DNA of 53,472 bases from Bacillus sp. FJAT-29790 (GTDB lineage: Bacteria; Bacillota; Bacilli; Bacillales; Cytobacillaceae), in the NCBI RefSeq assembly GCF_019039215.1, contig NZ_JAHNZZ010000005.1:1-53472 (forward strand), given 5' to 3'. A program made the position numbers and the translations under genes. Shown one piece after another: positions 7,864 through 16,004 of the stretch. The notes below the pieces were generated by a model. That model was not told the origin of the DNA and searched no databases. It saw only the letters and a program-made list of their open reading frames with translations. Numbering within the stretch: the first letter of the stretch is position 1; each line of letters begins with the position of its first letter.

Positions 7864-8946
7864 ATGATCGCAGAAAAACAAATGGAAGAGATACTAGATA
7901 GCCTGCCGGATGAAACGAAACGCTCGTATCGCCGTTTCAAAAGGACAATGGAAGTGTTAACAACGGATCCGGAGCCTGAAGTTGGGTTAACACCCAAAGA
8001 AGTGATCTGGACGAAAAACAAATCAGTATTATATCGTTATATTTCAGATAAGCCGAAAAAATACAAAACGCCCCTGTTAATGGTATATGCCTTAATAAAC
8101 AAGCCATATATCCTTGATATCACAAAAGGCTCGAGTCTTGTGGAATATCTTCTTGATCAAGGCTTTGATGTGTATATGCTCGATTGGGGCACACCTTGTT
8201 ATGAAGACCGCCACATGAAACTTGATGATTATATTTTAGATTATATTCCGCGAGCAGTTAAAAAGGTTCTTCGCACATCAAAAGCAAGTGATGTATCTGT
8301 CCTAGGTTATTGTATGGGAGGAACGATGACATCGATCTTCGCTTCTCTCCATCCGGAACTGCCTATTAAAAACTTAATCTTTATGACTAGTCCTTTTGAT
8401 TTTGAAAATACAGGTTTATATGGTTGTTTCCTAGATGACCGCTACTTTGATGTTGATAAAGTGGTTGAAACATTAGGGAATGTTCCGCCGGAAATGATCG
8501 ATTTCGGCAATAAAATGTTAGATCCGCTTTCGAATTTCCACGGTCCCTATATTAGTTTATATGACCGTTCAGAAAATCCGAAGTTTGTCGAGAGCTGGAA
8601 ACTCATGCAAAAATGGCTGGCGGATGGGATTCCATTCCCTGGAGAAGCCTATCGTCAATGGATACGTGAATTTTATCAGCAAAACAAGTTAATTAATGGG
8701 GAACTTGTCGTGCGCGGACGTAAAGTTGACTTAAGTGCGATTAATGCAAATGTCCTTAACATTTCCGGCGAACGCGATGTTATTGCAATGCCTCATCAAG
8801 TCGAGGCATTAATGGAAAAAATCTCTAGCGTGGATAAAAAATACGTATGTATGCCAACAGGTCATGTATCTGTTACATTTGGGCCAAAAGCAGTCAAACT
8901 AACTTTTCCTGCAATTGGTGACTGGTTAGCAGAACGATCAAAATAA
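7864..8946 (+). CDS. phaC: Class IV poly(3-hydroxyalkanoate) synthase PhaC
   Basis: A 360-residue alpha/beta-hydrolase-fold synthase that polymerises (R)-3-hydroxyacyl-CoA into PHA at the granule surface. The lipase-like box is GYCMGG, with the nucleophile at Cys150. The rest of the triad is Asp305 (SGERD) and His334 (TGHVSV). The length of about 360 matches the PhaR-dependent class IV enzyme, not the roughly 590-residue class I enzyme. It ends the phaRBC operon, followed by a strong terminator. Confidence 0.96.
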   Translation: MIAEKQMEEILDSLPDETKRSYRRFKRTMEVLTTDPEPEVGLTPKEVIWTKNKSVLYRYISDKPKKYKTPLLMVYALINKPYILDITKGSSLVEYLLDQGFDVYMLDWGTPCYEDRHMKLDDYILDYIPRAVKKVLRTSKASDVSVLGYCMGGTMTSIFASLHPELPIKNLIFMTSPFDFENTGLYGCFLDDRYFDVDKVVETLGNVPPEMIDFGNKMLDPLSNFHGPYISLYDRSENPKFVESWKLMQKWLADGIPFPGEAYRQWIREFYQQNKLINGELVVRGRKVDLSAINANVLNISGERDVIAMPHQVEALMEKISSVDKKYVCMPTGHVSVTFGPKAVKLTFPAIGDWLAERSK

Positions 8947-8968
8947 AGCCTATTTACTTGTAAAAAAC

Positions 8969-9000
8969 AAACCGCTCCATGAAAACTTGGAGCGGTTTTA
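8969..9000 (+). terminator. Terminator of phaRBC
   Basis: AAACCGCTCCA and TGGAGCGGTTT form an 11-bp hairpin followed by TTTTA, 23 bp after the phaC stop. Confidence 0.85.
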
Positions 9001-9093
9001 TGCTTATCTGTAAAAAATCAATAGATCCGCAAAAATTTTGTTTTATCCGTAAATCCAAATTTCACACTTATTTTCGGTATGAAATACTGTCCC

Positions 9094-9594
9094 TTATCGA
9101 TTATCCACTTTCTCAGGATAAAGGTCATGATTCATTAAACGAAAATGGGCCATCTCTTCGTACTTGGTCCCAGGTTTCCCATAGTTGCACCATGGATCGA
9201 TGGAAATACCCCCGCGTGGTGTGAATTTGCCCCAAACTTCTATATACCTAGGATCCAATAATTTAATTAAATCGTTCATGATGATATTGACGCAATCTTC
9301 ATGGAAATCACCATGATTCCGAAAACTGAAAAGATATAGTTTTAGTGATTTGCTCTCGACAATTTTTTTATCCGGAACATAGGAGATGTACATCGTTGCA
9401 AAATCAGGCTGATGTGTCAGCGGGCATAAACTAGTAAACTCCGGACAATTAAATTTCACGAAATAATCACGATTCGAATGAAGATTATCTACCGCCTCTA
9501 ATACCTCGGGTGCATAATCAAATGAATACTTTGTATGTTGATTACCTAATAATGTCAAATCCTTTAAACCTTCTTCATGGCTTCTGCCAGACAT
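9094..9594 (-). CDS. queF: NADPH-dependent 7-cyano-7-deazaguanine (preQ0) reductase QueF
   Basis: A 166-residue unimodular QueF. It reduces the nitrile of preQ0 to the amine preQ1 in queuosine tRNA modification. The catalytic Cys is in FTSLCP. The QueF signature [15 protein letters not shown] and the [18 protein letters not shown] and YGKPGTKYE segments are all present and nearly match B. subtilis QueF. The ATG at 9594 follows AAGGGGG with 7-bp spacing; an upstream in-frame start at 9636 lacks a ribosome site. Unlike the B. subtilis queCDEF operon, the gene stands alone behind its own preQ1 riboswitch. Confidence 0.96.
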   Translation of the reverse strand: MSGRSHEEGLKDLTLLGNQHTKYSFDYAPEVLEAVDNLHSNRDYFVKFNCPEFTSLCPLTHQPDFATMYISYVPDKKIVESKSLKLYLFSFRNHGDFHEDCVNIIMNDLIKLLDPRYIEVWGKFTPRGGISIDPWCNYGKPGTKYEEMAHFRLMNHDLYPEKVDNR

Positions 9595-9681
9595 CGTAAA
9601 ACCCCCTTGTAAAATATACCCCAACACTTTTTTCAAGAGAGCTTCCTCCGACCAATCTATGGCAAACTAAAAAGATCAAAC

Positions 9682-9710
9682 AAAAAAGCCACGTCCGGTA
9701 TGGACATGGC
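9682..9710 (-). terminator. Attenuator terminator of the preQ1 riboswitch
   Basis: Minus strand GCCATGTCC, loop, GGACGTGGC, then TTTTTTG. It lies just after the preQ1 aptamer and before queF, so the switch probably controls transcription termination. Confidence 0.85.
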
Positions 9711-9727
9711 ATATTGTCATGAATCCA

Positions 9728-9763
9728 TAGTTTTTTATAGAGGGTATCAGCTATGAACCTCTC
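9728..9763 (-). promoter_or_regulatory. PreQ1-I riboswitch
   Basis: The minus strand reads AGAGGTTCATAGCTGATACC then CTCTATAAAAAACTA. This is the class I preQ1 aptamer: a short stem-loop with an A-rich tail that forms the pseudoknot. An extra CCCGT...ACGGG hairpin precedes it. With a terminator downstream and queF next, preQ1 should switch queF off. Confidence 0.93.
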
Positions 9764-9792
9764 CCGTTCAAGTACGGGTATCTCTTCACCAT

Positions 9793-9821
9793 ATGATATA
9801 GAACACCTAGTAAAACGTCAA
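9793..9821 (-). promoter_or_regulatory. queF leader promoter (SigA)
   Basis: Minus strand TTGACG (9821..9816), a 17-bp spacer, then TATCAT (9798..9793). It sits about 30 bp upstream of the preQ1 aptamer. Confidence 0.65.
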
Positions 9822-9955
9822 ATAGAAATTTACGTAAGATTTTCTTATTATATTATTTGAATATATTTATTCGCAGCGTAGCAGCACAAATTTCTTTTCC
9901 CGAGATCAGTTTGAACCACAACCAACCATACGCGGAAACATTTGGACAGTTAAAT

Positions 9956-10690
9956 CTATTTTAAAGTTCGTTTCAAGAATTCCCGCGTTCGTTCTTGGGT
10001 TGGATGATTGAAAATTTGCTCTGGACTTCCTTCTTCTGCAATAACGCCCTTGTCCATAAATACGACACGGTCAGAAACTTCCTTCGCGAATTCCATTTCA
10101 TGCGTAACGATTAACATAGTAAGTCCTGTTTCAGCCAGTTCCTTCATTACTTTTAGAACTTCTCCTACCATTTCAGGGTCAAGAGCAGATGTTGGTTCAT
10201 CAAACAACATGACATCTGGTTCCATCGAAAGGGCTCTAGCAATGGCTACACGCTGTTTTTGACCACCCGATAATTGCTTTGGCTTTGCGTTAACATATTG
10301 ATCCATTCCAACGACTTTCAAATATTTCAACGCAGTTTTTTCAGCTTCTTCTTTGGAACGTTTTAACACTTTAACTTGACCAACAACACAATTATTTATC
10401 ACATTGTGGTTATTAAATAAGTTAAATGACTGGAAAACCATCCCTAACTTTGTGCGGTAAGCGGGGATATCATGTTTATCATCTAGAATATTTTCTCCGT
10501 GATAGATAATTTGGCCGCCACTTGGTTTTTCTAACAGATTAATACAACGAAGAAGGGTGGATTTTCCGGATCCAGAGGAACCAATGATGCAAACAACTTC
10601 TCCTTTATTAACGGAAAAATCAATGTCTCTTAATACTTCATGAGTTCCAAAGGATTTGCTTAAATGTTGAATATCAATTACCTTTTCCAA
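9956..10690 (-). CDS. Amino-acid ABC transporter ATP-binding protein (probably lysine)
   Basis: A 244-residue polar-amino-acid ABC ATPase. It has Walker [11 protein letters not shown]-loop VFQSFNLF, signature LSGGQKQR, Walker B VMLFDEP and the switch His in VTHEM. It starts with TTG after AAGGAGGAG, 17 bp after the permease gene. It is the last gene of a binding protein-permease-ATPase operon led by a lysine riboswitch. Sequence alone would give only 'polar amino acid, GlnQ/HisP type'; lysine is inferred from the riboswitch. Confidence 0.92.
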   Translation of the reverse strand: MEKVIDIQHLSKSFGTHEVLRDIDFSVNKGEVVCIIGSSGSGKSTLLRCINLLEKPSGGQIIYHGENILDDKHDIPAYRTKLGMVFQSFNLFNNHNVINNCVVGQVKVLKRSKEEAEKTALKYLKVVGMDQYVNAKPKQLSGGQKQRVAIARALSMEPDVMLFDEPTSALDPEMVGEVLKVMKELAETGLTMLIVTHEMEFAKEVSDRVVFMDKGVIAEEGSPEQIFNHPTQERTREFLKRTLK

Positions 10691-10707
10691 ATTTGCTCCT
10701 CCTTCCT

Positions 10708-11460
10708 TTATTGATTTGGATTGCCATTTGGCGGTGTTGGCGAATGGTGGCCAATCATACTATAATTATCCGGACCGTCTAATTTTCTTTCAAAATAACG
10801 GAGAATTAATGTAACAGAGAAAGTCATTACGAAGTATAAAATACATGCAATAAAGAACGGTTCAAAATATCTGAAGTTCATTCCCGCGACGGATTTAGTT
10901 TGAAAATATAACTCCGTTACACTAATGACATTCAGAACGGACGTATCTTTAATATTAATAATAAATTGATTGCCGGTTGCAGGTAAAATATTTCGGATTA
11001 CTTGAGGCAATACAACATTAAACATCATTTGAATATGATTCATCCCGATCGCTTGAGCTGCTTCAAATTGCCCCTTTTCGATCGAAATCACGCCACCGCG
11101 AACAATTTCTGCCATGTAGGCTCCTGTATTTATGGAGACGATCAAGATTGCAGCGAATGTTCGGTCCATGTCTAAACCAAAAGCTAAAGCAGAACCATAA
11201 TAGATAACCATCGCTTGCACAATCATTGGCGTTCCACGGAAAAACTCGATATACATCGTTAGAATGGCATTTACTGTTTTCAGAAATACTCGTTTCCCTC
11301 TTCGTTCAGGAACGGGAATCGTTCGAATAACCCCCGCTAATAAGCCAATGATTGCACCAATAATCGTTGCGATAATAGAGATAAGAAGTGTCATTCCCGC
11401 TCCGCGAAGAAACATTGGCCAGTTATTGACTAGGATTGAGATAATCCATTCTAAGCTCAT
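10708..11460 (-). CDS. Amino-acid ABC transporter permease (probably lysine)
   Basis: A 250-residue His/Glu/Gln/Arg/opine-family permease with about five membrane segments. The N-terminal segment is [20 protein letters not shown]. The EAA loop that contacts the ATPase is visible as [21 protein letters not shown]. It has a good ribosome site (GGAGGG). The 180-bp gap to the binding-protein gene holds a terminator and a complex RNA structure, unusual inside an ABC operon and likely to set the permease level below that of the binding protein. Confidence 0.92.
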   Translation of the reverse strand: MSLEWIISILVNNWPMFLRGAGMTLLISIIATIIGAIIGLLAGVIRTIPVPERRGKRVFLKTVNAILTMYIEFFRGTPMIVQAMVIYYGSALAFGLDMDRTFAAILIVSINTGAYMAEIVRGGVISIEKGQFEAAQAIGMNHIQMMFNVVLPQVIRNILPATGNQFIINIKDTSVLNVISVTELYFQTKSVAGMNFRYFEPFFIACILYFVMTFSVTLILRYFERKLDGPDNYSMIGHHSPTPPNGNPNQ

Positions 11461-11482
11461 ACTTTCCCTCCTTTAATGAGAA

Positions 11483-11590
11483 AAGCACAAGCCGCCTATC
11501 TTCAGGGAGATGCAGATAGGAGATTCATAGTCTTCTTGGTAGACGAAGTTGATCCCCGTTTGCCCTTAAAGAGAAAGACTGCTTGTGCTT
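11483..11590 (-). ncRNA. Multi-arm structured RNA segment inside the transporter operon
   Basis: A perfect 10-bp closing stem (AAGCACAAGC at 11590..11581 with GCTTGTGCTT at 11492..11483, minus strand) encloses about 88 bases. These form at least two further arms: CCTATCT/AGATAGG, and GTCT/AGAC extended by GAA/TTC. It sits between the binding-protein terminator and the permease ribosome site. It contains GGGCAAAC but lacks the rest of a c-di-GMP aptamer. It could be a processing or stability element or an unassigned regulatory RNA. Confidence 0.45.
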
Positions 11591-11609
11591 AGTTATTTCG
11601 GCAACAAAA

Positions 11610-11631
11610 ACCGGCTGCGAAAACAGCCGGT
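11610..11631 (-). terminator. Partial terminator after the binding-protein gene
   Basis: ACCGGCTG and CAGCCGGT form an 8-bp hairpin with TTTTTG on the minus-strand 3' side, 12 bp after the binding-protein stop. It probably lets through only part of the transcripts. Confidence 0.75.
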
Positions 11632-11643
11632 CCGACTTAATCA

Positions 11644-12492
11644 TTATTCTGCAGCTGGTTGAGTTTTAATTGCGTTATCCATAATCGTCTGACGTTCTTC
11701 TTCAGAAATAGAAGCTAATGTTTTATTGATTTGCTCTGTTAGTTCACTGCCTTTTTTAAGTCCGACTGCAACAGCCGTATCTTCTTCATCTGCAACAAAT
11801 CCATCTTTAAATTCAATCATGACAAATTTATCATTGGAGGCAGATGTACTAATCCCTTCCGGACGCTCTGACACATAACCATCGATCACACCCGATTCCA
11901 GGGCAACACGCATTGCAGCGAAGTTATCCATTGCTGGCTGTTGAATAACGCCTTCAATTTGGTCGATTACCATATAGTGAGATGTGTTTAATTGACCGGT
12001 TATTTTCGCACCCTTAAAGTCTTGGATTGAAGTAGCATTTTCATAAGCCCCACCCTTTTTGACAACCATGACAAATTGGGATGTGTAGTAGTTTTCTGAG
12101 AAATCGATCGTCTTCTTCCGCTCTTCTGTCGGTGACATTCCTGCGATGATTGCATCAATTTTGCCTGATACTAAGGCTGGTACAAGGCCATCCCATTCCG
12201 TTTTCACAATGACTAATTCTTTCCCTAAGTCTGCTGCAATTCTTTTGGCAATTTCAACATCATAACCACCCGCGTATTCGGCATTGCCATCAAGCTTAAC
12301 TGCACCGTTGGAATCATCTAATTGAGTCCAGTTGAATGGTGCATAACCGGCTTCCAAACCGATCTTAAATGTTTCTTTCTTTTCAGATGTTCCCGGCGTC
12401 GCTGAACTTCCGGATTCCTTCGTTCCGCATCCTGCTAACAGCAAAATGACCGAAAGGAACATCGTTATGAATATAGATGTTTTTTTCCTCAT
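11644..12492 (-). CDS. Amino-acid ABC transporter substrate-binding lipoprotein (probably lysine)
   Basis: A 282-residue family 3 solute-binding protein. The signal peptide ends in lipobox LLAGC. Ligand-binding segments typical of polar amino-acid binders are seen, including GYDVEIAKRIAADLGK, GKIDAIIAGMSPTEERKKTIDFS and the second-lobe hinge. Two adjacent ATGs follow GAGAGG; the second (12492) has the better spacing. It is the first gene of the operon, and the lysine riboswitch in its leader points to lysine as substrate. A terminator follows the gene, as is common where the binding protein is needed in excess. Confidence 0.92.
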   Translation of the reverse strand: MRKKTSIFITMFLSVILLLAGCGTKESGSSATPGTSEKKETFKIGLEAGYAPFNWTQLDDSNGAVKLDGNAEYAGGYDVEIAKRIAADLGKELVIVKTEWDGLVPALVSGKIDAIIAGMSPTEERKKTIDFSENYYTSQFVMVVKKGGAYENATSIQDFKGAKITGQLNTSHYMVIDQIEGVIQQPAMDNFAAMRVALESGVIDGYVSERPEGISTSASNDKFVMIEFKDGFVADEEDTAVAVGLKKGSELTEQINKTLASISEEERQTIMDNAIKTQPAAE

Positions 12493-12553
12493 CATTTTCC
12501 TCTCCTTTTATATAAGTTTATGTTTTTGAAAACTCAAAAAGGACAACCTGTAC

Positions 12554-12580
12554 AAAAAAAACCTGAGATGAACTCAGGTC
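12554..12580 (-). terminator. Attenuator terminator of the lysine riboswitch
   Basis: Minus strand ACCTGAG, short loop, CTCAGGT, then TTTTTTTTG. It is located between the lysine aptamer and the binding-protein start, so the switch acts by premature termination. Confidence 0.85.
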
Positions 12581-12621
12581 GCAATATGTAAAGTTGCCCT
12601 AAATCCTCTTCTTTACCAAAA

Positions 12622-12798
12622 TGAGATAGTACTCCTCAATAAACTGGTACGTTTATTGAGACAGTCCTGCAGCTCTTAACTACAGACCCAGCAAGTAATA
12701 CAGAGAAATATTACAAACTTCGGCAGCATTTCCTTCTCCTTAAAATCATCGATTCTCAAACTCCTCTAAGGACTAATAAATACCGCGCCTCTACCTCA
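12622..12798 (-). promoter_or_regulatory. Lysine riboswitch (L box)
   Basis: Minus strand: P1 strand TGAGGTAG pairs with CTATCTCA. The conserved AGAGGCGCG, GCTGCCGAA, TTGCTGGG and AGGACTGTC blocks follow, then the P5 arm and GAGTACTATCTCA. Order and spacing match the L-box consensus. Lysine binding should favour the downstream terminator and shut off the ABC transporter operon. Confidence 0.93.
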
Positions 12799-12835
12799 CT
12801 AGTAAAAAGTGAGGCCTTTTATTCGATTATCATAT

Positions 12836-12864
12836 ATTTTACAAGAATGTACTCTATCTGTCAA
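12836..12864 (-). promoter_or_regulatory. Promoter of the lysine transporter operon
   Basis: Minus strand TTGACA (12864..12859), a 17-bp spacer, then TAAAAT (12841..12836): near consensus and about 40 bp upstream of the riboswitch. Confidence 0.85.
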
Positions 12865-12973
12865 TGAGCCTATATGTATTACTACCTATATATATATTCC
12901 ATTGAATTCCGTAATACATATCATTTACGATAAAAAAACTTTTTTAGAAGTAATTTATTAACGGTTCAATCGT

Positions 12974-13864
12974 TTATATCTGTTTATGTTCGATGATCTC
13001 AACAAATTTTGTTGAAGCTGGTGATAGAGGAACACTTTTCAAAAAACATACCCCTATATTTCTCATTGGTATTTCTTCAATTATTTGTACTTCATACAAT
13101 AATTCATTTTTTATATCCTCTTGGGAAAACTCTTTAATCACACATGCAATTCCTAAATTCATTTTGGCAAACTCCAATAATAATTCATGGGAGCCTAATT
13201 CAAATTCCGGCGAAATCTTTATCCCATTAGAGATCAGATAATCTTCTACAAATTTTCTGGAATTTGATTTCGGCTCAAGTAGGATTAATGGCAGTTTTAC
13301 TACTTCATCAAGGCTCATTGGTTTGGATAAAAGATCCTTATATTTCTCCCCGCAAACAAAAATATCATGGATATCAATACATGGGATTAGTTCTAATGTG
13401 GGGTCATCAATAGGAAAATTGCAAATGGCAATATCAACCCCTCCCGATTTCAGGATCGAACAGATCTCCAACGTGGTACCATTAACAATTTTAAACTTAA
13501 TATTCGGATATTTATTATGAAAAGCTTCTAAATAAGGAAGTAAAAAATGTCTAGAAATCGTATCACCCACACCGATCTTTAATTCCCCTGTCGTTAAATT
13601 CTTAAACTCTAGAATCTTTTCCTCCCCGGCCTGAATTAAATTAATGGCCGAATGAACATATTCAAATAAAAGGCTGCCCTCATTTGTTAAAGTTACCCCT
13701 TTAGGTGTTCGATTAAAAAGGCGTATATCTAATTCATTTTCTAATTGCATGATCGCTTGGCTAACAGCTGGTTGTGTCATGTAAAGGTCTTTTGCTGCCT
13801 TAGAGAAACTTTCACTTTTTCCTACCTGACAAAATACTTTATATAAATCTAATTTGCCTATCAT
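12974..13864 (-). CDS. LysR-family transcriptional regulator
   Basis: A 296-residue LysR regulator. The N-terminal helix-turn-helix is in residues 1-60 (YKVFCQVGKSESFSKAAKDLYMTQPAVSQAI), followed by a two-lobed inducer-binding domain. The ATG at 13864 has AGAGGTG before it and is preferred to 13888. It is divergent from the CofE-like gene, with a 270-bp gap, so it probably controls that gene and itself. The inducer is unknown. Confidence 0.9.
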   Translation of the reverse strand: MIGKLDLYKVFCQVGKSESFSKAAKDLYMTQPAVSQAIMQLENELDIRLFNRTPKGVTLTNEGSLLFEYVHSAINLIQAGEEKILEFKNLTTGELKIGVGDTISRHFLLPYLEAFHNKYPNIKFKIVNGTTLEICSILKSGGVDIAICNFPIDDPTLELIPCIDIHDIFVCGEKYKDLLSKPMSLDEVVKLPLILLEPKSNSRKFVEDYLISNGIKISPEFELGSHELLLEFAKMNLGIACVIKEFSQEDIKNELLYEVQIIEEIPMRNIGVCFLKSVPLSPASTKFVEIIEHKQI

Positions 13865-14041
13865 ATAAGCACCTCTTATACCTACCATTCAATATTGTCA
13901 TTTTACTTATATCACTAAAATCGTGTATATTACAAGTAAGGACATAATAAAATAACTTTATTAGTTGAGTTTATTTCATTATGTATTAAACCTAACCGAA
14001 AAACGAATAAAGTTAATCAAATATATAACATCATTCTGTAT

Positions 14042-14082
14042 AAAACGAACATTATATACTATTAAAAAAAAACGTTCGTTTT
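14042..14082. promoter_or_regulatory. Inverted repeat upstream of the CofE-like gene
   Basis: AAAACGAAC and GTTCGTTTT, 9-bp perfect arms 23 bp apart, with a TATACT -10-like sequence (14055) between them, 54 bp before the start codon. It is a possible regulator-binding or hairpin element. Its assignment to the LysR protein is a guess. Confidence 0.4.
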
Positions 14083-14135
14083 TCAATCAAAAAGATGCTT
14101 AATGAAATTCATTCGGTTAATAAGGAGCGATCGTA

Positions 14136-15326
14136 TTGGAAAGAGTAGTTGGAACAGTTGCCAGAGGTCTTCGCTGCCCGATCATCAATCAAGGGGACAA
14201 TATAGAAGAGATTGTTGTAGATAGTGTGTTAAAAGCTTCAGAAGTTGAAGGCTTTAAAATTAATGATAAAGATATCGTTACTATAACAGAATCAATCGTT
14301 GCTCGAGCTCAAGGTAATTATGCGACAGTTGATCATATCGCTAAGGATATTCGTTCCAAGTTTGGTGAAGATACGATTGGCGTCATATTCCCTATTTTAA
14401 GTCGTAATCGCTTTTCCATCTGTCTTCGCGGGATTGCAAAAGGAGCCAAAAGGATTGTATTAATGCTTAGCTATCCATCCGATGAAGTTGGGAATCATTT
14501 AGTCGATATGGATATGCTTGATGAAAAGGGAGTTAATCCTTGGACAGATATTTTATCAGAAAAACAATTCCGTGATCATTTTGGCTATAATAAACATACT
14601 TTTACCGGTGTTGATTATATTGATTATTATAAATCGTTAGTTGAAGAATACGGTGTTGAATGTGAAGTTATTTTTTCAAATAATCCAAAGACAATTTTAG
14701 ATTACACTAAAAATGTTCTTACTTGTGATATACATACGAGATTCAGAACGAAGAGAATTTTAAAAGCCAATGGCGGAGATAAAATTTATAGCCTAGATAA
14801 CATCTTATCAGAGTCTATTGATGGCAGTGGCTGTAACGAAGCTTATGGGCTGCTAGGAGCAAATAAATCAACTGAAGATGGGATTAAACTTTTTCCGCGT
14901 AATTGCCAGCCTATCGTTGATAAAATCCAGCAAATACTTAAAGAAAAGACGGGCAAAAATGTCGAAGTCATGGTTTATGGTGATGGGGCATTCAAAGATC
15001 CAGTAGGTAAGATTTGGGAGCTTGCAGATCCAGTAGTGTCCCCGGCTTACACATCAGGACTTGAAGGTACACCTAATGAAATAAAGTTAAAATATCTTGC
15101 TGATAATAACTTTGCTAATTTAAAAGGGGAAGAACTTAAACAAGCGATATCTCAATTTATTAGCAATAAAGAATCTGATCTTGTCGGATCAATGGAAGCA
15201 CAAGGGACTACACCAAGAAAACTGACTGACCTTATCGGTTCGCTATCCGATTTAACCTCTGGAAGCGGAGATAAAGGCACACCGATTGTCTTTATCCAAG
15301 GTTATTTTGATAACTTTACGAAATAA
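14136..15326 (+). CDS. CofE-like gamma-glutamyl ligase family protein
   Basis: A 396-residue protein of the coenzyme F420-0:L-glutamate ligase (CofE/FbiB) fold. Family features include the early VDSVLKASEVEGFKINDKDIVTITESIVARAQGN and a late VMVYGDGAFKDP. CofE joins L-glutamate to F420-0 using GTP, but Bacillaceae are not known to make F420 and no other F420 gene is nearby. The true substrate is therefore open. It starts with TTG 8 bp after AAGGAG. The gene is monocistronic, with a terminator and a divergent LysR gene. Confidence 0.8.
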   Translation: MERVVGTVARGLRCPIINQGDNIEEIVVDSVLKASEVEGFKINDKDIVTITESIVARAQGNYATVDHIAKDIRSKFGEDTIGVIFPILSRNRFSICLRGIAKGAKRIVLMLSYPSDEVGNHLVDMDMLDEKGVNPWTDILSEKQFRDHFGYNKHTFTGVDYIDYYKSLVEEYGVECEVIFSNNPKTILDYTKNVLTCDIHTRFRTKRILKANGGDKIYSLDNILSESIDGSGCNEAYGLLGANKSTEDGIKLFPRNCQPIVDKIQQILKEKTGKNVEVMVYGDGAFKDPVGKIWELADPVVSPAYTSGLEGTPNEIKLKYLADNNFANLKGEELKQAISQFISNKESDLVGSMEAQGTTPRKLTDLIGSLSDLTSGSGDKGTPIVFIQGYFDNFTK

Positions 15327-15345
15327 AAGGTGACAGGCACCGCAC

Positions 15346-15379
15346 AAAAGGCTGACCATTATTTAGGTCAGCCCTTTTT
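15346..15379. terminator. Bidirectional terminator between the CofE-like gene and parR
   Basis: GGCTGACC and GGTCAGCC with A-run upstream and T-run downstream, between two convergent genes. Confidence 0.85.
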
Positions 15380-15387
15380 ATATATTC

Positions 15388-15990
15388 TTATTTATTCATA
15401 CTGGCAAGAAAATCCCCCAGAAGATCATCAAAGTTATTTTCTATTTCAATATTCTTTTCTTCCTCAGGCTGCGGCTGGTTTTGTTTTGCGGTTTCCCAAT
15501 TAAAAGCACTTAAGTCATCATCTGAAAAATCAACATCGGATGAAACTGCCGTCTCTACTATAAAGCTATCACTCTTTGAAATTTCAATCTTACTTTCACT
15601 CATCGCTTCCTCTTCTTGCAGATACAATGCCTGATTTATATCCAATGAGCCACTATTCATTGAAGCAAGTAATGAAGTAGACCGAACCGGATCAGATAAC
15701 AAATGATAAATAATACTTCCCAGTAATGCCTCTGAGTGTTCATGCTTCAACCAATCTCGTTGGGATTTGCTTAATTTTTTTGGCAGGGGAATCGTGATTG
15801 TCTCTCTTTCCCTTGAATAGGCATTTCCCACTCCTTGCAACACAAACTCGGCCATTTTGCTTGAAAAATTCCTTCTTTCAGTTTCCTTTAACTTTTGCAA
15901 ATGCTTTAGTAAATGGTCAGGTGTATTAGATGGGACACGGAAAGAAATCGCTTGGCCCCTCTTAATCTCACTCGAAGCGGATTTTTTCAT
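15388..15990 (-). CDS. parR: ParR-like centromere-binding adaptor
   Basis: A 200-residue protein. The N-terminus (about residues 12-52, GQAISFRVPSNTPDHLLKHL and onward) looks like a ribbon-helix-helix DNA-binding domain. The middle is helical. The C-terminal 80 residues are acidic and disordered and end in a short hydrophobic helix (FDDLLGDFLASMNK). In ParMRC systems ParR binds parC repeats and its C-terminus caps ParM filaments, which fits this layout. It lies 14 bp downstream of the parM-like gene, in one operon. The call rests on context more than on sequence identity. Confidence 0.75.
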   Translation of the reverse strand: MKKSASSEIKRGQAISFRVPSNTPDHLLKHLQKLKETERRNFSSKMAEFVLQGVGNAYSRERETITIPLPKKLSKSQRDWLKHEHSEALLGSIIYHLLSDPVRSTSLLASMNSGSLDINQALYLQEEEAMSESKIEISKSDSFIVETAVSSDVDFSDDDLSAFNWETAKQNQPQPEEEKNIEIENNFDDLLGDFLASMNK

Positions 15991-16004
15991 ATAATCACCT
16001 TAAA

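Noticed and set aside
8979-9224. 81-codon plus-strand frame after phaC
   Set aside because: It begins in the phaC terminator and runs antisense through the end of queF.
11483-11590. c-di-GMP-I (GEMM) riboswitch
   Set aside because: GGGCAAAC is present but the partner GACGCAAAG segment and the tetraloop receptor layout are missing.
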